Shown here in pieces: positions 6,176 through 13,270 of a stretch of 25,021 nt of DNA. The DNA comes from an uncultured Oscillospiraceae bacterium. Its GTDB lineage: Bacteria > Bacillota > Clostridia > Oscillospirales > Oscillospiraceae. Numbering within the stretch: the first letter of the stretch is position 1; every line of letters starts with the position of its first letter. The DNA lies in the NCBI GenBank assembly GCA_934589145.1, contig CAKTNW010000029.1:1-25021 (forward strand), in the 5' to 3' direction. Below the pieces are notes generated by a model. It worked only from the letters and a program-made list of their open reading frames with translations. It had not been told where the DNA came from and ran no database searches. Made by a program: the position numbers and the translations under genes.

Positions 6176-8575
6176 TTATTTCAGCTCCACAACGGTGACA
6201 CCGGCCTCGCCCTCGCCATACCGGCCCAGCCGGAAGGACTTGACGGCCCGGTTCCGCTTCAGCATCTCGTGCACCGCCTTGCGCAGCGCACCGGTGCCCT
6301 TGCCGTGGATGATGGTAACGGTGCCCAGCTTGGCCATCACCGCCGCATCGATGTAATTCTCTACCACGCTCTCGGCCTCCAGCGTCTCCATGCCCCGAAT
6401 ATCCAATTCGGAGGCGGCGCGGGCCGCCAGTTGGATCTGGGGCGACACATTCTTCCGCTGGGCGGCGGCCGCCTGCTTCTTCCGCTTCTCGATCTCCTCG
6501 GCGGATTCCAGCAGCCGCACCTGCCCGGCCTTGACGGTCATCTTCATCTTCCCGGCCTGCAGCAGCATAGAGCCGTCGCCGTTGACGTTCAGCACCGTGG
6601 CGGCGGTCTTGACGCCCGCCAGCTCCACCAGGTCGCCCACGGCGATGGGACGGCTGGGCGCGGGAGCCTCCGCCTCCTCGTCCCGACTGTGGAGCACCGC
6701 CTCCGCCTCCTTCAGGTCGTGGCGGATGGCCGCCTTGGCGTCGTTCATCTGCTGGAAATTTGCTGCCCGGGTCTGCTGCTTCCGCAGCTCGTCCAGCTGG
6801 GCGAAGATCTCCTCGGTTTTCTGCTGGGCCTCCCGCACGATGCGCTTGGCCTCGGCCTCGCCCTTGGCACGGGCGTTCTCCTTGGCCTTCTCCATCTGCT
6901 CCCGGAAGATCCGGGCCTTGCGGGCGTCCTCCTCCCGCTGCTGCCACAGGCGGTTGGCCTCGGTCTGGGCCTTTTCCAGCCGCTGCCGCTTCTCCTCCAA
7001 CTGGGCCAGCACGTCCTCGAACCGGAGGGATTCGCTGTCCATCTGGGCCTTGGCGTCGGCGATGACGCTCTCGTCCAGTCCCAGCCGCCGGGAGATGGCA
7101 AAGGCGTTGGACTTGCCGGGGATGCCCACCAGCAGCCGGTAGGTGGGCCGCAGCGTCTGCACGTCGAACTCGCAGCTTGCGTTCTCCACCCCCGCCGTGG
7201 TCATGGCGAAGGTTTTCAGCTCGGCATAGTGGGTGGTGGCGGCAATCAGCGCACCCTTTGACCGGGCGTGCTGGATGATGGCGATGGCCAGCGCCGCGCC
7301 CTCCACCGGGTCGGTGCCCGCGCCCAGCTCGTCGAACAGGATCAGACTATCGTCGTCCGCCTGCCGCAGGATCTCCACCGTGTTGGACATGTGGGCCGAG
7401 AAGGTGGACAGGCTCTGCTCGATGGACTGCTCGTCGCCCACATCCGCCAGGATCCGGTCAAAGACCCGCACCGTGGACCCGCTGTCGGCGGGGATGTGCA
7501 GGCCGCACTGGGCCATCAGGCACAGAAGGCCCAGGGTTTTCAGCGTTACCGTCTTGCCGCCGGTGTTGGGGCCGGTGATCACCAGCGTGTCATAGTCGCC
7601 GCCCAGCTCCACCGTCACCGGCACGGCCTTGGCCTGATCCAGCAGGGGGTGCCGCGCCCGTTTCAGCGAGATCGCGCCCTTGCGCACCACCTCCGGGCGG
7701 CTGGCGTTCATGGTATAGCTCAGCTGGGCCCGGGCAAAGATCATGTCCAGATGCACCAGCATGTCATAGTCCAGCAGGATGTACTCCATGGCGTCGGCGC
7801 ACTGGGCGGACAGCTCCCGCAGGATGCGCTCGATCTCCTTTTCCTCCCGGGCCTCCAGTTCCTTCAGCTCGTTGTTGGCCTGCACCACGCCCATAGGCTC
7901 CACGAACAGCGTGGCGCCGGAGGAGGAGATGTCGTGTACCAGACCCGGCAGACTGCCCTTGCACTCCGCCTTTACCGGCACCACGAACCGTCCGTCCCGC
8001 TGGGTGATCAGCGCCTCCTGCAGCACCTTGGCGTAGGAGGGGGAGGAGATGATCTTCTGCAGGATCTGCCGTCCCTTGCTGGCGGCGATGCGCATTTTCC
8101 GCCGGATGTCCAGCAACTCGGCACTGGCGGTGTCGGCGATGGTCTCCTCGTCCAGGATGGCCCCGTGGATACGATCCTCCAGATATTTGTTGGTGTGCAG
8201 GGCGCTGAAAAAGCGGTCGATGGCCGTGGCCTCGCCCTTGCGCTCGGCGTCGTATTCATAGACTCGCCGGGCAGCCGTCAGCAGTCCCGCGATGTTCAGC
8301 AGCTCACGGGTGTTCAGCATGCCGCCCCGGTCGGCCCGGGCCAGCGGCTCGGACATGTCCTTCACTCCGGAAAAGCTGGGAGAGCCGTACAGTCCCAGCC
8401 GCTCTCTGGCGGCGTCGGTCTCGTCCAGCAGCCGCAGCACCTCCTGCCGGTCGGTGGCGGGCATGATGCGGCGGCTCTTTTCCCGGGCCGCCTCGCTGAC
8501 GGCTCTGGCCGACAGCATCTCCAATACCGCTGGAAGCTCCAGCGTCCGTATGGATTTTTCAAATAATTCACTCAT
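6176..8575 (-). CDS. mutS2: Endonuclease/recombination regulator MutS2
   Basis: The product has 799 residues, close to the usual MutS2 size. The order is an N-terminal helical core, a MutS-type ATPase with Walker A GPNTGGKT (residues 335-342) and Walker B LILFDELGAGTDP, a long charged coiled coil (about 510-640), and a C-terminal Smr nuclease domain (LDIRG about residue 725, HGKGTGALR after it). It lacks the mismatch-recognition domain of MutS1. Family members suppress homologous recombination and rescue collided ribosomes in Bacillota. Start ATG at 8575 has a modest AAGGA upstream. The gene lies downstream of recO on the same strand, but element copy 1 (777 bp gap) separates them. Confidence 0.96.
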   Translation of the reverse strand: MSELFEKSIRTLELPAVLEMLSARAVSEAAREKSRRIMPATDRQEVLRLLDETDAARERLGLYGSPSFSGVKDMSEPLARADRGGMLNTRELLNIAGLLTAARRVYEYDAERKGEATAIDRFFSALHTNKYLEDRIHGAILDEETIADTASAELLDIRRKMRIAASKGRQILQKIISSPSYAKVLQEALITQRDGRFVVPVKAECKGSLPGLVHDISSSGATLFVEPMGVVQANNELKELEAREEKEIERILRELSAQCADAMEYILLDYDMLVHLDMIFARAQLSYTMNASRPEVVRKGAISLKRARHPLLDQAKAVPVTVELGGDYDTLVITGPNTGGKTVTLKTLGLLCLMAQCGLHIPADSGSTVRVFDRILADVGDEQSIEQSLSTFSAHMSNTVEILRQADDDSLILFDELGAGTDPVEGAALAIAIIQHARSKGALIAATTHYAELKTFAMTTAGVENASCEFDVQTLRPTYRLLVGIPGKSNAFAISRRLGLDESVIADAKAQMDSESLRFEDVLAQLEEKRQRLEKAQTEANRLWQQREEDARKARIFREQMEKAKENARAKGEAEAKRIVREAQQKTEEIFAQLDELRKQQTRAANFQQMNDAKAAIRHDLKEAEAVLHSRDEEAEAPAPSRPIAVGDLVELAGVKTAATVLNVNGDGSMLLQAGKMKMTVKAGQVRLLESAEEIEKRKKQAAAAQRKNVSPQIQLAARAASELDIRGMETLEAESVVENYIDAAVMAKLGTVTIIHGKGTGALRKAVHEMLKRNRAVKSFRLGRYGEGEAGVTVVELK

Positions 8576-8657
8576 AATGTTGTATCCTTGATCAATACCT
8601 CTTTTGTCGGTAAACGTAATACTTGTGCGGCGTTACGGTCGGTTTGGTAAAACCTTC

Positions 8658-8743
8658 GTAGGGGCGGGGTTCTACCCCGCCCGCCGCCCGGTGCCGCACG
8701 GCTCCTTGTCCCCCTCCGTAGGGGCCGATGCCCTCATCGGCCC
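8658..8743. repeat. Two GTAGGGGC-type hairpin repeats
   Basis: Two hairpins each begin with GTAGGGGC. The first is GGGCGGGGT/ACCCCGCCC at 8662-8682 with a 3-nt loop. The second is GGGCCGATG/CATCGGCCC at 8722-8743 with loop CCCT. Related units occur at 9093-9114 and 21674-21699. They look like a small dispersed intergenic palindrome. The upstream part (8576-8657) shows no promoter I would defend. Confidence 0.6.
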
Positions 8744-8750
8744 GTTTGGG

Positions 8751-9350
8751 GAATTTCGCCCTCCGGGGCGAGGACGGCCTCCGGCGGGCTACTTTTCCCA
8801 ATCACGCTGTGTAAACACAGCGGATGCTACGGCGGCATAGCCGCCGAGATTGGATGCTAAAAATATGCCACCGGCATATTTTCTTAACGCACCGACTGGA
8901 AAAGTAGCCAAAAGAGCCGGAAGAAACCAATGGTTTCTTCACTTCCTTGCGCGCTATGCGCTGTACAGAATTGTAACTGCCTGCCGCACGTTCACGGGAA
9001 TTCTCTCTTTTCCGTTCCGTCATCGAATCGTCTCTGCTCCTGCGCCGCTGCCGCTGACCGGAACGGAGAAGAGATTCCTGCGTCTATCGCACGGGGCGAT
9101 GCCCTCATCACCCCGCCGGACAACGATCCATTCCCCGCCGTTGATGCGCATGAGCGGCAGCGGCGCAGGAAGGACAGACGATACGTCATACAGCACGATA
9201 ACGACCATGTTCCGTGAACGCGTGGTAAAAGGCCGCAAATTCGTAATCGGAACAGCGTGCGCGGATTCTTAAACCGCAGGTTTAAGCGGCCCTTTTGGAC
9301 ACTTTTGGGGCCGTGGCCAAAAGTGTCCCGCGTCCGAAGACGCGGAACAA
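8751..9350 (+). repeat. Hairpin-array element, copy 1 (between recO and mutS2)
   Basis: This stretch has no credible gene and consists of successive hairpins: 8757-8770; a 12-bp stem 8787-8798/8898-8909 enclosing hairpins 8805-8822, 8830-8846 and 8860-8882; 8921-8939; a large foldback from about 8988 to 9224 whose inner arm 9039-9055 is perfectly complementary to 9153-9169; 9269-9285; 9297-9328 (12-bp stem); and 9329-9344. The same series in the same order occurs in reverse orientation at 11190-11728. The strand given is an arbitrary reference direction. The right end lies 2 nt from the recO stop codon. A GGGGCGATG/CATCACCCC unit inside the foldback loop looks like a nested small repeat. Confidence 0.75.
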
Positions 9351-9352
9351 TT

Positions 9353-10120
9353 CTATTCCTCCTCCACCGGCAAAAACGCCTTGTAGTAGTCCAGCGTCCG
9401 GAACCCCCGCTCCAACTGCACCGCGCAGAAGGCTTCCCCCGCCCGATCCAGCATCCGCATGTCCCGCGCGCCCAGCGTGAAGCCGTACAGCTTCTTGGGC
9501 GGACAGTAGAGGATGTACCGCAGCGCCTGCACGGCGCTCTCCGTCAATGGCAGGCTCAGCCCACCGCCGCTCAGGCGGCATCCGCCGCACCGCAGCACCC
9601 CCTGCATCACGTCCAGCATGGGCGCCTCCGGCATCTCCCGGCCGCAGACGGCGCAGCCGTCCACCAGCGGCGCGAAGCCCGCCGCCTCCATCAGCCGCCA
9701 TACGAAGGCGGTTTTCACCAGCCGCGGCTCCTTGCCCAATGTTCCCAGCGCGAACAGCGCGTTCAGCAGCAGCGGCAGAATTTCCGCCGCCGCCATGGCA
9801 TCCTGACATACCGCCTCTGTCAGCTCGGCGAAATAGGCCGCCAGCGCCAGCCGCTCGATGTCCTGCCGCACGCCGTCAAACAGCTCGATGGTGTTGGCCT
9901 CCGCCAGATAGTACCACTCGCCCTTGCGCCGCAGCGTCATCTCGTCATAGGCCAATAGCTGGCACGCGGCGGTGTACTTGCTGCGGCGGCTCCGCGCCCC
10001 CTTGGCAATGACGCTGATGCGCCCCAGCTCCGGCGTCAGCACCGTCAGTATCTTGTCCGATTCCTTGGTCTCCGTCTCCCGCAGGACAAGGCCCGCGGTC
10101 ACGAATGTTCCGTTGTCCAC
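9353..10120 (-). CDS. recO: DNA repair protein RecO
   Basis: The product is 255 residues from a GTG start. The N-terminal OB-fold (about residues 1-80, LVLRETETKESDKILTVLTP and then GRISVIAKGARR-like) is followed by a helical domain containing a four-cysteine zinc site (CAVC at about 150, CGGC about 20 residues later), as in Bacillota RecO. It loads RecA through RecF/RecO/RecR in gap and double-strand break repair. A longer frame to 10216 exists. GTG at 10120 has GGAGG at a 7-nt spacing and gives the standard length. The start overlaps the yqzL-like gene by 22 nt, so the two are probably coupled. Confidence 0.93.
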   Translation of the reverse strand: MDNGTFVTAGLVLRETETKESDKILTVLTPELGRISVIAKGARSRRSKYTAACQLLAYDEMTLRRKGEWYYLAEANTIELFDGVRQDIERLALAAYFAELTEAVCQDAMAAAEILPLLLNALFALGTLGKEPRLVKTAFVWRLMEAAGFAPLVDGCAVCGREMPEAPMLDVMQGVLRCGGCRLSGGGLSLPLTESAVQALRYILYCPPKKLYGFTLGARDMRMLDRAGEAFCAVQLERGFRTLDYYKAFLPVEEE

Positions 10121-10197
10121 GTCCCGTCCTCCGTACTTCTGGCCATCAGCCACGCCTCCGGCGCGCCGGTGTCCCAGAACAGCTCCCAGTAGTCCAC
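10099..10197 (-). CDS. yqzL: YqzL-like small protein between era and recO
   Basis: This is a 32-residue frame with GTG start: VDYWELFWDTGAPEAWLMAR followed by STEDGTWTTEHS. It has GAGGTGA 7 nt before the start. The pattern W-x-x-F-x-x-T-G-x-x-E/D-A-W/Y-L is the core of the YqzL family, and the position between era and recO is where yqzL lies in Bacillus subtilis. It is shorter than the roughly 47 residues I recall for that protein. Its end overlaps the first codons of recO in another frame. Function is unknown in the family. It is too short for ordinary gene callers. Confidence 0.7.
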   Translation of the reverse strand: MDYWELFWDTGAPEAWLMARSTEDGTWTTEHS

Positions 10198-10252
10198 CGT
10201 CCATCACCTCATGCATAGCATGTGCGTCCGGGGCGGTTCCATGTCTGGTAAT

Positions 10253-11152
10253 TTACTCCTCGTTGAAGCCCTGGCTTCTGATGAAGTTCACATTATCTCT
10301 CCAGTTTTCCTTCACCTTCACCCAGGTCTCCAGATATACCTTGGTACCCATGAATTTTTCGATATCCTGCCGGGCCAGGGTGCTGATGCGCTTCATCATG
10401 TCGCCGTGCTTGCCGATGATGATGCCCTTGTGGCTGGCCTTCTCGCAGTAGATGGTCACATCCAGATCAATAATGCCGCTGTCCCGTTCGGTGAACCGGG
10501 TCACCTCCACCGCCGTGCCGTGGGGGATCTCCTTGTCCAGGCACTGCAGCATCTTCTCCCGCAGGATCTCGGCGCACACCTGGGCGTCGGGCTGATCGGT
10601 GGTCATGCCGTCGGGGAAGAGCTGCGGCCCCTCCTGGGCATAGTTCTGCAGCTGCGCCAGCAGCTCGTCCAGACCGTCGCCGGTGCGGGCGGAGATGGGG
10701 ATGATGGCGTCAAAGCCGCTGTATACCTCGTTATAGGCGGCGATCACCGCCAGCAGATCGTCCTTCTTCTCCACGGTGTCCACCTTGTTGATGCACAGCA
10801 CCACCGGCAGTTTCTCCTCCTCGATACGCCGCAGCAGGATGCGCTCCGGCTCGCCCACATGGGCGATGGGCTCCACCAGCAGCAGCGCGCACTCCACGGC
10901 ACTCAGGCTCTCCCGCACCACCTTCACCATATAGTCGCCCAGGCGGCTGCGGGGCTTGTGCAGGCCCGGCGTATCCAGCAGCACGAACTGGGTGTCGCCC
11001 CGGTTCACCACGCCGTAGATCCGGTTTCTCGTGGTCTGGGGCTTCTTGGATACGATGGCGATCTTTTCGCCCACCAGGGCATTGGTCAGGCTGGACTTGC
11101 CCACATTGGGCCGTCCGCACACGGTGATCATCGCGGTCTTTGTAATGTTCAT
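10253..11152 (-). CDS. era: GTPase Era
   Basis: The product is 299 residues, normal for Era. G1 is GRPNVGKSS (13-21), the G2 region is the conserved SKKPQTTRN, G3 is DTPGLHKP (60-67) and G4 is NKVD near 122. A C-terminal type II KH domain shows IIGKHGDMMKRI near residue 245. Era binds the 3' end of 16S rRNA and is needed for 30S maturation. The start has GAGGAT upstream. It is followed by yqzL and recO. Upstream, element copy 2 separates it from ybeY, where many Bacillota carry yqfF, dgkA and cdd. Confidence 0.97.
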   Translation of the reverse strand: MNITKTAMITVCGRPNVGKSSLTNALVGEKIAIVSKKPQTTRNRIYGVVNRGDTQFVLLDTPGLHKPRSRLGDYMVKVVRESLSAVECALLLVEPIAHVGEPERILLRRIEEEKLPVVLCINKVDTVEKKDDLLAVIAAYNEVYSGFDAIIPISARTGDGLDELLAQLQNYAQEGPQLFPDGMTTDQPDAQVCAEILREKMLQCLDKEIPHGTAVEVTRFTERDSGIIDLDVTIYCEKASHKGIIIGKHGDMMKRISTLARQDIEKFMGTKVYLETWVKVKENWRDNVNFIRSQGFNEE

Positions 11153-11189
11153 TCAGGTGATCCTCAACTTTCTTTTGTTTGAGCAATGT

Positions 11190-11728
11190 TTAGAGTGTTC
11201 CGCGCCCTCGGGCGCGGGTCACTTTTGGCCGCTGTCCCAAAAGTGACCAAAAAGACAGCTTAAACCTGCGGTTTAAGAATCCGCCCACGCTGTCCATATT
11301 ACAAATTTGAAACCCTTTACCACGCGTTCACAGAACACGGCAATTATCGCAGCGTGTGACGTATCGACTTTCTTCTTGCGCCGCTGCCGCTCACTGTCGC
11401 GACGGTAGCCGCTGAAGCGTTGTTCGTCATTGGCATCAGCGGCAGCGACGCTGTTGCTGTGTCAATTCGATAATGAAACGATATAAAACGTCTTGCGTGA
11501 ACGTGTGGTATAGAGCATCAAAAACAGAACAGACATAGCGCGCCCGGAAGTGAAGGAACCGGAGGTTCCTTCTGGCGTTTTTGGGTACTTTTGCCGTCGG
11601 TGCGTTAAAAAATATGCCGGTGGCATATTTTTAGCATCCGATCTCGGCAGCTATGCTGCCGTAGCATCTGCTGTGTTTACACAGCGTGATCAGGCAAAAG
11701 TACCTCGTCCCCGAGGGGACGAAATCCC
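11190..11728 (-). repeat. Hairpin-array element, copy 2 (between ybeY and era)
   Basis: This is the reverse-oriented counterpart of 8751-9350, with the same hairpins in the same order: 11706-11721; closing stem 11584-11595/11693-11704 around hairpins 11670-11685, 11645-11661 and 11609-11631; 11553-11571; a foldback 11320-11508 with inner arms 11378-11391 and 11438-11451; 11260-11276; 11217-11248; and 11201-11216. Several stems differ from copy 1 by matched changes on both arms. The block abuts the ybeY stop codon exactly. Bases 11153-11189 between it and era hold only the era ribosome binding site. No protein-coding frame of credible composition is present. Confidence 0.75.
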
Positions 11729-12220
11729 TTACCTCTCCAACCCCAATTCCGCCATAATAACCTCTTCCCGTTCCCGCATCTGGACCTTCATAGGCCCCTC
11801 GTCCAGATGGTCATAGCCCAGCAGATGCAGCACCGAGTGCACCACCAGATACGCCAGCTCCCGGCGGTTGGAGTGGCCGTACTCCTTTGCCTGGGCCTGT
11901 ACCCGCTCCATGGACAGCACCATGTCGCCCAGGGGCACCAGCCCCGTGCCGGGATCGGCGTCCTCCTGACCGGGCAGCTCACCGGGCGTCAGCTCGAACT
12001 CCGGAAAGCTCAGCACGTCGGTGGGCCGATCCACCTGCCGCATGTCCCGGTTGATCTGATGGATGCCCGCGTCGTCGGTCACCAGCACGTCCACCTCGCA
12101 GGGAAAGTCCACCCCCTGCATGGAAAGCGCCGTGCGGATGACCCGGCGGATCAGTGCCTTCTTCTCGTCGCTTACCCCCGGCACATCGGCGGTGACGGGG
12201 ATGTAATGCCGCTTCGCCAT
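11729..12220 (-). CDS. ybeY: Endoribonuclease YbeY (rRNA maturation factor)
   Basis: The product is 163 residues, typical length. The metal-binding signature HSVLHLLGYDH near residues 128-138 supplies the three histidines of the UPF0054/YbeY family, preceded by RPTDVLSFPE. It acts in 16S rRNA 3'-end maturation and 70S quality control. The start has AGGAGG at 8 nt and overlaps the phoH stop by one base (TAATG). The stop codon is immediately followed by element copy 2. Confidence 0.96.
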   Translation of the reverse strand: MAKRHYIPVTADVPGVSDEKKALIRRVIRTALSMQGVDFPCEVDVLVTDDAGIHQINRDMRQVDRPTDVLSFPEFELTPGELPGQEDADPGTGLVPLGDMVLSMERVQAQAKEYGHSNRRELAYLVVHSVLHLLGYDHLDEGPMKVQMREREEVIMAELGLER

Positions 12221-13179
12221 TATTTTTTCCTCCTGTCCTCATACCGGGCGTAGGCCTCGATGATCCGCTGCACCATGACGTGGCGCACCACGTCCTCCTG
12301 GGTCAACTGGCAGATGCCCACGCCTTCCACGTCCCGCAGCACCTTCATGGCCTCCTTCAGGCCGCTGACCTTGTCGTTGGGCAGGTCGATCTGGGTGATG
12401 TCGCCGGTGATGACCACCTTGGAGCCGAAGCCCATACGGGTCAAAAACATCTTCATCTGCTCCCGGCTGGTGTTCTGGGCCTCGTCCAGAATGATGAAGC
12501 TGTCGTCCAGCGTCCGGCCGCGCATGTAGGCCAGGGGGGCCACCTCGATGTTGCCTCGCTCCAGATACTTCTGGTACGTCTCCGCGCCCAGCATGTCGAA
12601 CAGGGCGTCGTAAAGAGGCCGCAGGTAGGGATCCACCTTGGATTGCAGGTCGCCGGGCAGGAAGCCCAGCCGCTCACCCGCCTCCACGGCGGGCCGGGTC
12701 AGCACGATGCGGTTCACCTGCTTGTCCCGGAAGGCGGCTACCGCCGCCGCCACCGCCAGATACGTCTTGCCGGTGCCGGCGGGGCCCACGCCGATGGTAA
12801 CGGTGTTGTGCAGCACCGAGTCCACATATTGCTTCTGGCCGATGGTCTTGGGCTTCACGGGCCGTCCCTTGCTGGTGATGCAGATCACATCCTGGGTCAG
12901 CTCGCTGATGCGCTCTGACTGGCCGCTGCGGCACAGTCCGATGACGTAGCGGACGTGCTGCTGGTTGATGGCCTCGCCCTTGGCGCTGAGGGTCAGCAGG
13001 GCCTGCACGGCCTTTTCCGCCAGCATGACGTTCTCCGGCTCACCGGAGATGACGATCTCGCCGCCCCGGTTCACCACCTGCACCTGGAATTCCGTCTCCA
13101 GCAGGCGGATATTCTCATCGAAGGAGCCGAACAGGTTGATGGCCTCCTCCATGCGTTCAATGCCGATTCGTTGTTCCAT
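12220..13179 (-). CDS. phoH: PhoH-like ATPase
   Basis: The product is 319 residues with a small N-terminal KH-like region (about 15-70) and a PhoH ATPase domain: Walker A GPAGTGKT (132-139), then RPAVEAGERLGFLPGD and Walker B FIILDEAQNT near 215. A frame to 13293 exists, but ATG at 13179 has AAGAAGG in front and the standard length. It sits between yqfD and ybeY, the conserved order, and is thought to act with YbeY in RNA metabolism. The 91-bp gap to yqfD contains a perfect 8-bp hairpin with a tetraloop (13221-13240) but no T tract. Confidence 0.95.
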   Translation of the reverse strand: MEQRIGIERMEEAINLFGSFDENIRLLETEFQVQVVNRGGEIVISGEPENVMLAEKAVQALLTLSAKGEAINQQHVRYVIGLCRSGQSERISELTQDVICITSKGRPVKPKTIGQKQYVDSVLHNTVTIGVGPAGTGKTYLAVAAAVAAFRDKQVNRIVLTRPAVEAGERLGFLPGDLQSKVDPYLRPLYDALFDMLGAETYQKYLERGNIEVAPLAYMRGRTLDDSFIILDEAQNTSREQMKMFLTRMGFGSKVVITGDITQIDLPNDKVSGLKEAMKVLRDVEGVGICQLTQEDVVRHVMVQRIIEAYARYEDRRKK

Positions 13180-13270
13180 ATGATAGCCTTCTTTCTGAAA
13201 GGGAAATTGTGGTTGGGGCGTTTCGCGCCGGAGCGCGAAATACTCCGTCCGCGCCCGCAGGCGCACCCCG

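Noticed and set aside
8850..9272. Open frame of 140 codons inside element copy 1
   Set aside because: It crosses hairpins and is not preserved in copy 2, with no plausible ribosome binding site. The conserved feature is base pairing, not a reading frame.
8751..11728. Insertion sequence or composite transposon bounded by the two inverted element copies
   Set aside because: Only housekeeping genes (recO, yqzL, era) lie between them in the expected order. There is no transposase, and no target-site duplication was seen.
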